This document shows positions 16,357 to 23,982 of a stretch of DNA of 40,494 nucleotides, piece by piece. The translations under genes were made by a program, and so were the position numbers. The stretch comes from an uncultured Eisenbergiella sp. (lineage in GTDB: Bacteria; Bacillota; Clostridia; Lachnospirales; Lachnospiraceae): NCBI GenBank assembly GCA_947598825.1, contig CANQFM010000025.1, positions 1 through 40,494 of the forward strand. The letters are read 5' to 3'. The notes beneath the pieces were generated by a model. It searched no databases. It saw only the letters and a program-made list of their open reading frames with translations, and had not been told where the DNA came from. The stretch's first letter is position 1. Every line of letters starts with the position of its first letter.

Positions 16357-17334
16357 TTAGTTTTGAGAAGCGTTTTTCTTCACCTTTTTACACATGCGGA
16401 TATCCGGCCCGGTCAGCTTGCAGAACTCAAAGCTGCTGGTGATCCGGGAAAAGATCCGGTCCTGATATCTGTTCCGGCAATCTTCCAGAGAAAGATTCGT
16501 GGAGATGATCATCGGCTTTTTGCGCAGCAGGCGTTCGTTGATGCAGGTAAAAAAGTGGGAAAGCGTGAGCGCCGTCGCGATCTCGGTGCCGAGATCATCT
16601 ATGATCAGAAGGTCGCACTGAAAAAGGTCGCTGTAAAGAGCGGACATCTCTTCCTGGTTCTGGAACCGGAAAGCGTTCCGGGAAAGCATATCAAAGAGGC
16701 CGGCCGCGCTGAAATAGATCACGGAGCAGCCCATATCCAGACATTCCCGGGCAATACAGTTGGAAAGAAATGTCTTGCCCGTCCCCACTGTACCATAAAA
16801 GAACAGGTTTTGGTAGATGGTTTTGAAATTTGAAGAAAAATTTTTGCATTTTTCCACGATCTGCCGGTAATGGGACAACGCCTCGCCCTCAAACCACTCG
16901 TAGGACAGCGAAGCGAAATTCTCCTGTTCCAGCACCTGACGGAGATTGGATTGTTCGTAGAGCAGAGCGATCTCCGCCTGACGGAAGCAATGGCACTTCT
17001 GCCCGTCGATATAGCCGGTGTCGCCACAGTCGGGACAGTCGTAGACCGGCTGTAGAAAATCCTCCGGGTAGCCGTTCTGCCGCAAAAGCTTTGCCCTGTC
17101 GTCTGCCAGACGGGAAAGGCGGTCCCGCAGCTCTTCCAGAGCGCCGTCGTCCCCGGCCAGCATCTTCTTGCCCTGGGCGACGGAGTACGCCGCCACCGAT
17201 TCGTCCAGCGCCCGATACCCGGCCACCGTATCATAAATATGATGCAGCCGTTGTTCGTGCAGGTGGCGGTTGCGCGTCTGCCGCTCTTCGTACTGGCGCA
17301 TGATATGATTATACTGGGAAATTGTCAGTGCCAC
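16357..17334 (-). CDS. DnaC/DnaI-like primosomal ATPase (putative helicase loader)
   Basis: 325-residue AAA+ ATPase of the DnaC/DnaI/IstB family, which loads replicative helicase onto DNA. It has an N-terminal helical region, a four-cysteine zinc motif (CPDCGDTGYIDGQKCHC, Cys100, 103, 114, 116), Walker A GTVGTGKT (181-188), Walker B DLLIIDDLG (241-249), sensor-1 ISTN (277-280) and an Arg-finger-like RIFSRI (293-298). The start is GTG 17334, one base after the dnaD stop, preceded by AAGGAG; the frame is open 68 codons upstream inside dnaD but that part is not protein-like. Coupling to a DnaD-domain gene and the zinc motif argue for a chromosomal helicase loader and not a transposon IstB. Confidence 0.9.
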   Translation of the reverse strand: MALTISQYNHIMRQYEERQTRNRHLHEQRLHHIYDTVAGYRALDESVAAYSVAQGKKMLAGDDGALEELRDRLSRLADDRAKLLRQNGYPEDFLQPVYDCPDCGDTGYIDGQKCHCFRQAEIALLYEQSNLRQVLEQENFASLSYEWFEGEALSHYRQIVEKCKNFSSNFKTIYQNLFFYGTVGTGKTFLSNCIARECLDMGCSVIYFSAAGLFDMLSRNAFRFQNQEEMSALYSDLFQCDLLIIDDLGTEIATALTLSHFFTCINERLLRKKPMIISTNLSLEDCRNRYQDRIFSRITSSFEFCKLTGPDIRMCKKVKKNASQN

Positions 17335-17335
17335 G

Positions 17336-18394
17336 TTAATTCTCCTTGAGCAGCGCCTTCTCCAACGCCTCAAAATCGTAATCGTTGTGCATGAACCGGT
17401 TGTACTCGCTGATGGAACCGGTTTTGGCAGGCTTGGCGGACTTGGCCTTCTGATAGGAGCTGTCCAGCCCGGCGATATCGGAAACGTGATGTACCCCGGC
17501 CTTGTGCCAGGCGGCGAGGATGCTGTCCGCATAGGCAAAACGGTGTTTGTCCGTGGCCAGCACGGTCCGCTCGCACGCTTCCAGGATCACATCCGTCTCA
17601 AAACCGTATTCCTCCATCCAGCGGCGGATATAGGAAACCTCGCTCTGGGTAGGCGTGCTGGTCTTTCCCAGGGCGTTCATGATGCTGTAAACGCTTTTGT
17701 CGTAGCGGGAGGAATGACGCCTGGCCTCTTCCGAGGTGGTGACGCCTGCCTGCGCCCAACTGACCGCCACCTTTTCCATGTAGCGGAAATCCTTCTTGCC
17801 GCGTTCCACGCAGTACTGCAGAAGATAGTCGATCAGCTCGTCCGAGAATTGGAGCTTATCCGAGAAAAACAGGATGGACTTCATATCGGAAGAACTCAGC
17901 GTGCGGCCCAGGTATTGCTCCGCGATATAAAAAAGCTGCGCCGTGCTTTCGCGCTTGCCAAATTCCTTCAGATCGTCCAGCGAATAAGAGGGTTTCTCAT
18001 AGGGGGACAAAAGAGGAATGGCCTGGCGGGAAATGACCGCGACAGAGGAAGAGGGGTCGAACAGCGGCTTGGCCGCCGCAGGCCGTGCCTCCCCGATGCG
18101 GGAAAGATCGTTCATATGGATCTGCTGCAGGTTCCGGTCGCTGTCGTAGGACAGCGTAAGCACGCCGCACTTCTCCCAATAGCGAAGCGCCCGCAGGACG
18201 TCCTTTTCCGTGTGGTTGAAGCAGTCCGCGATCTGGCTGATACTGACGTCCCCGTGCGCCTGGAGCATACGCACGAGATAAAGATATATTTTGAGCTGCG
18301 CATCGTTGGCGTCTTTCATGTACTGGTCGATAAAAATATTGGAAATGACCGTGGCCTCCGGGCGGCAGTCATTTGTCAGCATGATCCTTCCCAT
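17336..18394 (-). CDS. DnaD-domain replication initiation protein
   Basis: 352-residue primosomal protein. An N-terminal winged-helix-like part (residues about 10-90, ISQIADCFNHTEKDVLRALRYW cut into helices) is followed by two DnaD/DnaB_2-type helical modules, near YLLQYCVERGKKDFRYMEKVAVSWAQAGV (in two halves) and EACERTVLATDKHRFAYADS then ILAAWHKAGV; each has the YxxxVAxxW or YADSILxxW core seen in DnaD and DnaB of Bacillus. Such proteins recruit helicase and its loader to DnaA-opened or stalled DNA. The start MGRIML is placed at 18394, after GTGGGG; the frame extends 17 codons upstream. It heads the dnaD - dnaC-like - prs operon. Confidence 0.88.
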   Translation of the reverse strand: MGRIMLTNDCRPEATVISNIFIDQYMKDANDAQLKIYLYLVRMLQAHGDVSISQIADCFNHTEKDVLRALRYWEKCGVLTLSYDSDRNLQQIHMNDLSRIGEARPAAAKPLFDPSSSVAVISRQAIPLLSPYEKPSYSLDDLKEFGKRESTAQLFYIAEQYLGRTLSSSDMKSILFFSDKLQFSDELIDYLLQYCVERGKKDFRYMEKVAVSWAQAGVTTSEEARRHSSRYDKSVYSIMNALGKTSTPTQSEVSYIRRWMEEYGFETDVILEACERTVLATDKHRFAYADSILAAWHKAGVHHVSDIAGLDSSYQKAKSAKPAKTGSISEYNRFMHNDYDFEALEKALLKEN

Positions 18395-18453
18395 AATCCG
18401 TATCCCCACTTCTCTATAGACTCGCTGTAGGGCGCGTCCCCTCACCTTTCGAG

Positions 18454-18462
18454 ATTATAGCA
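18454..18462 (-). promoter_or_regulatory. extended -10 promoter of the dnaD operon
   Basis: The minus strand reads TGCTATAAT, a perfect TATAAT with the TGn extension, about 60 bp upstream of the dnaD start. No good -35 is present, as is usual for extended -10 promoters. The DnaA-box-like array begins about 70 bp further upstream. Confidence 0.65.
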
Positions 18463-18529
18463 CAAGTGTCCGGAAAAGAAAACAGGGAATTTGCCCGAAA
18501 GCCTTGTAAACACTGGGTTTGCGGGCTTT

Positions 18530-18654
18530 TGTGGAAAATGTGGAAAGTGTGGAAACGGGTAAAAATCCCTTTATTTTCCCTTGTTTTTCGACAAAAAATA
18601 TCCACAGGCAAAAGGGGAGATCCGAACGCCCCAGCCTGTGGATTGTGTGGACAA
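18530..18654. promoter_or_regulatory. array of DnaA-box-like 9-mers upstream of the dnaD operon
   Basis: Six 9-mers resemble the DnaA box TTATCCACA. Three are perfectly tandem at 9-bp pitch, TGTGGAAAA, TGTGGAAAG and TGTGGAAAC (18530-18556; minus strand TTTTCCACA, CTTTCCACA, GTTTCCACA). One is ATATCCACA on the + strand (18598-18606). Two more are tandem, TGTGGATTG and TGTGGACAA (18637-18654; the last is TTGTCCACA on the minus strand). Three have one mismatch to consensus and three have two. An A/T-rich stretch (about 18559-18600) separates the groups. The fourth and fifth boxes also form the arms of the murC terminator. DnaA binding is inferred, not shown. Confidence 0.55.
18593..18643 (-). 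terminator. intrinsic terminator of murC
   Basis: On the minus strand ATCCACAGGC (18643-18634) pairs perfectly with GCCTGTGGAT (18609-18600), with an inner GGGG/CCCC pair, and a T-run (six T at 18598-18593) follows. It begins 12 bp after the murC stop. Confidence 0.8.
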
Positions 18655-18655
18655 A

Positions 18656-20041
18656 TTATTGCGAAAGCAGGTTTTCACCGATATTTACTACATTACCGGC
18701 TCCCATAGTTATCAACAGGTCGCCGTTGATACAATTTTTTAAAATAAATTTTTCGATCTCTTCAAATGTGTGAAAATAAAAACATTCCTTGCCGTTTTTC
18801 TGTATCAAAGCCTGAATGTCAGCGGAACTGACGCCCAGGGTGTCCGTTTCCCTGGCGGCATAAATGTCGGTAAGGATCACCTTGTCGGCAAGACAGAGGG
18901 CCTCTGCAAATTCGTGGAGAAAAGCCTTCGTGCGGGTATAGGTATGGGGCTGGAACACGCACCAGAGCGTGCGGTGCGGGATTTTCCGGGCAGTCGTTAA
19001 CGTGGCGGTGACCGCCGTAGGGTGGTGCGCGTAATCGTCTACGATCGTAACGCCGTTGACCTGGCCCTTGTACTCAAAACGTCGGGTGGTACCGTGAAAA
19101 GCGGCCAGCGCTTTTTGGGCGGCCTGGGGATCTACTTCCAGCAGATCCGAAAGGGCCAGCGCGGCCAGCGCGTTCATGATGTTGTGGGCGCCGGGCACGC
19201 CCAGCGTGATGATTCCGCCGTCCTGGCCGAAACGGCGCAGGCGGAAAGTCCCGTTCGCCCTGTCGTCATAGGAAATGTCCGCCGCATGGTAATCGGCCTC
19301 AGGCTTCGTGCCGAAGGTGATGATCCGGCAGGACAGCCCTTCCGTAATTTCCCCCACCCGGTCGATATCGGCGTTGATGATGAGGGCGCCGTCTTCGGGG
19401 ATCAATTGGGCGAATTTTCGAAAGGAAGCGCGGATGTCGTCGATGTCCTTAAAAAAGTCCAGGTGGTCCGCTTCTATATTGAGGATAAGGCCGACCTTTG
19501 GGAAAAAGCGCAGAAAGCTGTTGGTATATTCGCAGGCTTCCGTGACAAAAAGCCCGGATCTGCCGATACGCATATTGCCGTGGATGGATTCGAGGATACC
19601 GCCTATCGAAAGGGTGGGATCCATGCCGGCTGCCAGAAGGATCTCGGAGATCATGGAAGTGGAGGTGGTTTTGCCATGGGTACCGCTGACGGCTACCGGC
19701 ATCTCATAGTTGCGCATGAGCTGCCCCAGAAATTCCGCCCTCGTCAGGACAGGGAGCTTACGGCGCAGCGCCTCGGCATATTCCGGATTGTCCGCGTGAA
19801 CGGCGGCCGTATAGACCACGAGGTCGATATCGCCGGTGATGTTTTCCGCCTTCTGGGGCCGGCCGAAATGGATGCGCGCCCCCAGGCGCTCGAGGCGGTC
19901 GGTCAGCAAAGAGCGGTTCCAGTCGGAGCCGGATACCCGAAACCCCTGGGAGAGCGTAAGCTCGGCCAGGCCGGACATACTGATGCCGCCGATGCCGATG
20001 AAATAGATGTGAATGGGATGTTTAAAATCTACCTGATACAT
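18656..20041 (-). CDS. murC: UDP-N-acetylmuramate--L-alanine ligase (MurC)
   Basis: Cytoplasmic ATP-dependent ligase adding the first amino acid, L-alanine, to UDP-N-acetylmuramate. The 461 residues include the N-terminal Rossmann motif YFIGIGGISMSGLAE, the ATP-binding AVSGTHGKTTSTSM (near residue 120), the substrate block EACEYTNSFLRFFP, NIEADHLDFF, and the C-terminal DDYAHHPTAVTATL of Mur ligases. AGGGGAAG precedes the ATG. It is a single-gene unit with its own promoter and terminator, transcribed divergently from glgC and located away from murB. Confidence 0.97.
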   Translation of the reverse strand: MYQVDFKHPIHIYFIGIGGISMSGLAELTLSQGFRVSGSDWNRSLLTDRLERLGARIHFGRPQKAENITGDIDLVVYTAAVHADNPEYAEALRRKLPVLTRAEFLGQLMRNYEMPVAVSGTHGKTTSTSMISEILLAAGMDPTLSIGGILESIHGNMRIGRSGLFVTEACEYTNSFLRFFPKVGLILNIEADHLDFFKDIDDIRASFRKFAQLIPEDGALIINADIDRVGEITEGLSCRIITFGTKPEADYHAADISYDDRANGTFRLRRFGQDGGIITLGVPGAHNIMNALAALALSDLLEVDPQAAQKALAAFHGTTRRFEYKGQVNGVTIVDDYAHHPTAVTATLTTARKIPHRTLWCVFQPHTYTRTKAFLHEFAEALCLADKVILTDIYAARETDTLGVSSADIQALIQKNGKECFYFHTFEEIEKFILKNCINGDLLITMGAGNVVNIGENLLSQ

Positions 20042-20108
20042 GCAAGCGTACTTCCCCTGTTTGTGATTTGTGTTCTGAAAATTTCATAAACCGAAAACTT
20101 CCTGCTAT

Positions 20109-20137
20109 ATTATACGCAAATGACCAGAAAAAACCAA
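20109..20137 (-). promoter_or_regulatory. sigma-A type promoter for murC
   Basis: On the minus strand TTGGTT (20137-20132), a 17-bp spacer and a perfect TATAAT (20114-20109) lie about 68 bp upstream of the murC start. Confidence 0.6.
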
Positions 20138-20255
20138 TAGGAAAATGAAAAAACTTAAAAATGCCCTGCGCCCCTTTTTGCCCGCTGTACTGGGAACCGT
20201 TCATTTGGCCCATCGGGCTGCAAAAAATGTCATTTTTGTAAAAAATACGCGAATT

Positions 20256-20273
20256 TATCACGTTAAAGTGATA
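20256..20273. promoter_or_regulatory. operator-like palindrome upstream of glgC
   Basis: TATCAC and GTGATA are perfect inverted half-sites around 6 bp (GTTAAA). The palindrome overlaps the -35 position of the upstream candidate promoter (TATAAT at 20286-20291), a layout typical of a repressor operator. The binding protein is unknown. Confidence 0.35.
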
Positions 20274-20379
20274 GAATAGACTGGATATAATGGATAAAAA
20301 ATAAATTTTTTACATAAAATTTATATATATTTTACACAACCGCGAATTATGCGTTCCTGGAAGGAAGTCAAAAAAATTA

Positions 20380-20408
20380 TTCACTTTTACAATCAGTTGT
20401 GATATAAT
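20380..20408 (+). promoter_or_regulatory. sigma-A type promoter for glgC-glgD
   Basis: TTCACT (20380-20385), a 17-bp spacer and a perfect TATAAT (20403-20408). Transcription would begin near 20415, giving a leader of about 100 nt before glgC. Confidence 0.65.
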
Positions 20409-20414
20409 GTGCGC

Positions 20415-20515
20415 GAAGGTAATGGGTATCGCACGCGGCCAGGCGGATCGCGCAGGGCGAAGCGCGGTTTGGTTCACAATCTGCCCATTCCAGCAACAGC
20501 AATCGAGGTGATGAC
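20415..20515 (+). other. G/C-rich structured leader of glgC
   Basis: The leader can close through GG-AATGGG (20418-20426, one bulged T) with CCCATTCC (20484-20491), and contains an internal CGCGC/GCGCG stem. Its composition contrasts sharply with the A/T-rich DNA just upstream. It matches no riboswitch that I recognise; the ribosome binding site GAGGTGA lies just outside the closing stem. Confidence 0.35.
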
Positions 20516-21790
20516 ATGATCAGGAAAGAAATGATAGCCATGCTTCTGGCCGGAGGCCAGGGGAGCCGTCTGGGGGTGCTGACCTCCAAGGTAGCGAAGC
20601 CGGCCGTATCTTTCGGCGGGAAATACCGTATTATCGATTTCCCGCTGAGCAACTGTATCAATTCAGGCGTGGATACGGTGGGCGTTTTGACGCAGTATCA
20701 GCCGCTCAGGCTGAATACGCACATCGGGATCGGTATTCCGTGGGATTTGGACCGCAACATCGGCGGCGTGACCGTACTGCCGCCGTATGAGAAGAGCGAG
20801 AACAGCGAATGGTACACCGGGACGGCGAATGCGATCTATCAGAATATCGACTACATGGAAAGTTATCATCCTGAGTATGTTCTGATCCTTTCGGGCGACC
20901 ATATCTACAAGATGGACTACGAGGTGATGCTGGAATTTCATAAGCAGAACGGATCCGAATGTACCATCGCGGTCATGCCGGTTCCCATGGAAGAGGCCAA
21001 GCGGTTCGGCATCATGATCACGGATGAGGACAAGCGTATTGTGGATTTTGAGGAGAAACCGGAGCATCCCAGGAGCAATCTGGCGTCCATGGGAATCTAT
21101 ATCTTCAACTGGTCTACGCTGAAGAAAGCGCTGATCGCCAAAGCGTCCCAGCCCAATCTGGACTTCGGCAAGCATGTGATCCCCTACTGCCATGAAAACG
21201 GCGCCCCCATGTACGCCTATGAGTTCAACGGCTACTGGAAGGACGTGGGCACGCTGCATTCCTACTGGGAAGCCAACATGGAGCTGATCGACATCGTTCC
21301 CGAGTTCAATCTGTACGAGGAATACTGGAAGATCTATACCAAGAGCGAGATCCTGCCGCCGCAGTACGTTGCGCCGGGCGGTATGATCGAGCGCAGCATC
21401 GTTGGCGAAGGCTCTGAGATCTACGGCGAAGTCTACAGCTCCGTCATCGGCTGCGGCGTGATCATCGGCAGAGGCACCGTAGTACGGGATTCCATCATCA
21501 TGAACAACACGGTGATCGGAGACGGCTGCCAGATCGACAAGGCGATCATCGCGGAGAACGCCGTGGTGGAGAACGGGGTAAAGCTTGGAGTGGGGCCGGA
21601 AGTGCCCAACGACACCGCGCCGCATATTTACGACCACGGCCTGGTGACCATAGGGGAAAAGAGCGTGATCCCGGCCGGCGTTTCCGTGGGGAAGAATGCT
21701 GTGGTAGCGGGCGATACGCAGCCGGAGGATTATCCCAACGGGTATCTGGAGAGCGGGAAGACTTTGATCAAGGCAGGTGAGGAAAAGTGA
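20516..21790 (+). CDS. glgC: glucose-1-phosphate adenylyltransferase, catalytic subunit (GlgC)
   Basis: Makes ADP-glucose from glucose-1-phosphate and ATP, the committed step of bacterial glycogen synthesis. The 424 residues contain the nucleotide-binding [23 protein letters not shown], the catalytic [10 protein letters not shown], substrate-binding FEEKP, and a C-terminal left-handed beta-helix of hexapeptide repeats ([19 protein letters not shown]). Start ATG follows GAGGTGA. The stop overlaps the glgD start by 4 nt, and the two subunits are expected to form a hetero-oligomer. No other glg gene is in the window. Confidence 0.96.
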   Translation: MIRKEMIAMLLAGGQGSRLGVLTSKVAKPAVSFGGKYRIIDFPLSNCINSGVDTVGVLTQYQPLRLNTHIGIGIPWDLDRNIGGVTVLPPYEKSENSEWYTGTANAIYQNIDYMESYHPEYVLILSGDHIYKMDYEVMLEFHKQNGSECTIAVMPVPMEEAKRFGIMITDEDKRIVDFEEKPEHPRSNLASMGIYIFNWSTLKKALIAKASQPNLDFGKHVIPYCHENGAPMYAYEFNGYWKDVGTLHSYWEANMELIDIVPEFNLYEEYWKIYTKSEILPPQYVAPGGMIERSIVGEGSEIYGEVYSSVIGCGVIIGRGTVVRDSIIMNNTVIGDGCQIDKAIIAENAVVENGVKLGVGPEVPNDTAPHIYDHGLVTIGEKSVIPAGVSVGKNAVVAGDTQPEDYPNGYLESGKTLIKAGEEK

Positions 21791-22905
21791 GAGCGATCGG
21801 CATCATTTTAGCGGGCGGCAACAGCCGCAGGATGAAGGAGTTGTCCCAGAAACGGGCCATCAGCGCCATGCCGGTAGCGGGCAGTTACAGGAGCATCGAT
21901 TTCGCGCTGAGCAATATGACCAATTCCCATATCCAGAGCGTAGGCGTGCTGACCCAGTATAACGCGCGCAGCTTAAACGAACATCTGAGTTCTTCCAAGT
22001 GGTGGGATTTCGGACGCAAGCAGGGCGGGCTTTCCGTATTTACCCCGGCGGTCACGGCGGACAATAACTTCTGGTACCGGGGGACTGCGGACGCGATCTA
22101 TCAAAACCTGTCTTTTCTGCGCAACAGTCACGAACCGTATGTGGTCATCACTTCCGGCGACTGCGTTTACAAGATGGATTACAACAAGGTGCTGGAGTAT
22201 CACATTGAGAAGAAAGCGGATGTGACCATCGTCTGCAAGGACATGCCCGAGGACTTCAATTCGGACAGGTACGGGACCGTTGTTCTGGATGAGGACATGA
22301 GGGTCCGGGACTTTGAGGAAAAGCCCATCGTGGCGCAGTCGAACACGATTTCCTGCGGTATTTATGTGATCCGCAGGCGGCTCCTGATCGAGATGATCGA
22401 ACGGTGTTCCATGGAGGACCGGTACGATTTCGTTACGGATATCCTGATCCGCTATAAGAACCAGAAACGGATCTACGGATACAAGATCAGCGAGTACTGG
22501 CGCAACATTGCGACGGTAGAAGACTATTATGAAACGAACATGGATTTCCTGAAACCGGAGATCCGCAACTATTTCTTCAAGCAGTATCCCGACATTTATT
22601 CCAAGGTGGAGGACCTTCCGCCCGCGAAATACAATGTCGGCTCCAACGTTTCCAACAGCCTGATCTCCAGTGGCTGCATCATCAACGGGACGGTGGAAAA
22701 TTCGGTTGTTTTCAAAAAGTCCTTTATTGGGAACAACTGCTGTATCAGAAATTCGATCATATTGAACGACGTATATATTGGCGACAACACCCACATCGAA
22801 AACTGCATCGTAGAAAGCCATGATACGATCCGTGCGCATTCCTTCTACAGAGGAGAGAACGGGGTCAAGATCGTAATTGAACAAAATGAAAGGTATATCA
22901 TCTAA
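21787..22905 (+). CDS. glgD: glucose-1-phosphate adenylyltransferase, regulatory subunit (GlgD)
   Basis: 372-residue paralogue of GlgC that pairs with it in Firmicutes and boosts or modulates activity while being poorly catalytic alone. The glycine-rich loop is altered to [13 protein letters not shown], and the GlgC motif [10 protein letters not shown] is [10 protein letters not shown], replacing His with Cys, in keeping with a regulatory role. The beta-helix C-terminus is present but shorter. It begins with GTG 21787 inside the glgC stop codon (GTGA overlap), with AGGTGAGGA as ribosome binding site, so translation is coupled. Confidence 0.95.
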   Translation: MRAIGIILAGGNSRRMKELSQKRAISAMPVAGSYRSIDFALSNMTNSHIQSVGVLTQYNARSLNEHLSSSKWWDFGRKQGGLSVFTPAVTADNNFWYRGTADAIYQNLSFLRNSHEPYVVITSGDCVYKMDYNKVLEYHIEKKADVTIVCKDMPEDFNSDRYGTVVLDEDMRVRDFEEKPIVAQSNTISCGIYVIRRRLLIEMIERCSMEDRYDFVTDILIRYKNQKRIYGYKISEYWRNIATVEDYYETNMDFLKPEIRNYFFKQYPDIYSKVEDLPPAKYNVGSNVSNSLISSGCIINGTVENSVVFKKSFIGNNCCIRNSIILNDVYIGDNTHIENCIVESHDTIRAHSFYRGENGVKIVIEQNERYII

Positions 22906-22933
22906 AGAGAGAATGGCTCAAGGAGGAAATCCG

Positions 22934-23209
22934 ATGAAGATCACCGACGTTCGTGTCAGAAAAATTGCCAAAGAGGGCAGGATGAAAGCAGTCGTGTCCA
23001 TCACCATTGACGATGAATTCGTTGTACATGATATCAAAGTGATTGAAGGGGATAAGGGGCTCTTTATTGCGATGCCGAGCAAAAGGGCTGCCGATGGGGA
23101 ATACAGAGATATCGCGCATCCGATCAGCCAGTCGACGAGAGAATCGATCCAGAAGACGATCCTGGACGCCTATATGGAGGCGCAGCAGGAATCGCAGTAT
23201 ACGGTATAA
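22934..23209 (+). CDS. spoVG: SpoVG, RNA/DNA-binding regulator
   Basis: 91-residue SpoVG protein, known in Firmicutes as a septation and gene-expression regulator that binds nucleic acid. The hallmark start [19 protein letters not shown], the middle [20 protein letters not shown] and the block YRDIAHPI are all intact. ATG 22934 follows AAGGAGG. It lies 28 bp after glgD and is probably co-transcribed with it, ending at a clear terminator. Confidence 0.97.
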   Translation: MKITDVRVRKIAKEGRMKAVVSITIDDEFVVHDIKVIEGDKGLFIAMPSKRAADGEYRDIAHPISQSTRESIQKTILDAYMEAQQESQYTV

Positions 23210-23265
23210 GAGCATCGTCCGCGCCGGGGGGCGCGCGGTGCGTCAAAAGGGGGATTAAGAGGGAA

Positions 23266-23299
23266 CCGCCCGGTGAAAGTGCTTGCCGGGCGGCTTTTT
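23266..23299 (+). terminator. intrinsic terminator after spoVG
   Basis: CCGCCCGG (23266-23273) pairs with CCGGGCGG (23286-23293) around a 12-nt loop, followed by C and five T. Confidence 0.85.
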
Positions 23300-23352
23300 G
23301 TATGATAACATGAAAACCGTGATATCATACCGCATATCCGGAGGAAAAGGAC

Positions 23353-23982
23353 GTGTATGTCATAGCAGGGCTGGGAAATCCCAGGCGGGAATATGAAAAT
23401 ACCAGGCATAATGTGGGCTTTGCCGTCATAGATATGCTGGCGGAAAAATACGGCATCCGGGTGAACGAATTAAAGCACCGGGGCCTGATCGGGAAAGGCG
23501 TGATCGCCGGGGAAAGGGTACTCCTGGTCAAGCCGGTGACCTATATGAACCTGAGCGGCGAGTGCATCCGGGAGGTGCTGCAGTACTACAGGATCGACGG
23601 GGAAAAGGATCTCATTGTCATCCATGACGATATCAGTCTGGAACAGGGCATGATCCGCATTCGCAAAAAAGGAAGCGCCGGAGGGCACAACGGATTGAAG
23701 AACATCATCGCCCAGCTCGGCAGCGAGACATTTATGAGGATCAAGGTGGGCGTCGGCGGCAAGCCGGAAGGCTATGACCTGGTAGATTATGTGCTGGGGC
23801 ACTTTTCAAAGGAAGAACGGGAACGGATGGCACAGGCCCAGCAGGACGCCTGCAGCGCGGTGGAGGCGATCCTCACAGACGGCGCCGATGAAGCCATGAA
23901 CCGTTTTAACCGGAAGGGAAAGAAGGCGGAGCCAAAACAGGGCGCGGCACAGGACGCAGCCTGCGGCATGGAGGAAAAATGA
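23353..23982 (+). CDS. pth: peptidyl-tRNA hydrolase
   Basis: Releases tRNA from prematurely dropped peptidyl-tRNA so that it can be reused. 209 residues, slightly longer than the usual 185-195, with a Lys/Gln/Ala-rich C-terminal tail. The motifs GLGNPRREYENTRHNVGF (catalytic His), KPVTYMNLSG, VIHDDISLEQG and GSAGGHNGLKNII are intact. Start is GTG 23353 with GGAGG 9 nt upstream. The stop overlaps the mfd start by 4 nt (ATGA), giving the pth-mfd pairing common in Firmicutes. Confidence 0.96.
   Translation: MYVIAGLGNPRREYENTRHNVGFAVIDMLAEKYGIRVNELKHRGLIGKGVIAGERVLLVKPVTYMNLSGECIREVLQYYRIDGEKDLIVIHDDISLEQGMIRIRKKGSAGGHNGLKNIIAQLGSETFMRIKVGVGGKPEGYDLVDYVLGHFSKEERERMAQAQQDACSAVEAILTDGADEAMNRFNRKGKKAEPKQGAAQDAACGMEEK

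Larger units (their letters stand above)
20042..20515. other. 474-bp divergent intergenic region murC / glgC
   Basis: No gene is supported here. From left to right it holds the murC leader and promoter, an A/T-rich stretch (about 20215-20400) with an 18-bp palindrome and a first -10-like TATAAT at 20286-20291 (weak -35 TTAAAG at 20263-20268), the main glgC promoter, and a G/C-rich, foldable glgC leader. A small minus-strand frame in the left part has no family features. Confidence 0.7.

Noticed and set aside
16357-17334. IstB transposase-helper reading of the DnaC-like ATPase
   Set aside because: No transposase or inverted repeats nearby; it is coupled to a DnaD-domain gene and has the four-cysteine zinc motif of DnaI-type loaders.
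18492-18530. possible + strand terminator hairpin (GCCCG...CGGGC then TTTT)
   Set aside because: The stem has a bulge and a mismatch, and no + strand gene lies upstream to be terminated.
19022-20089. 355-codon + strand frame opposite murC, and a similar 347-codon frame opposite dnaD (17387-18430)
   Set aside because: Antisense frames in G/C-rich coding DNA; the minus-strand genes have clear family motifs and ribosome binding sites.
20022-20261. 79-codon minus-strand frame upstream of murC
   Set aside because: It overlaps the murC promoter and start, has no good ribosome binding site and no family features.
23298-23328. possible promoter for pth (TTGTAT ... TATCAT)
   Set aside because: The spacer is 19 bp and both hexamers are weak; a promoter is expected after the spoVG terminator but this one is not convincing.
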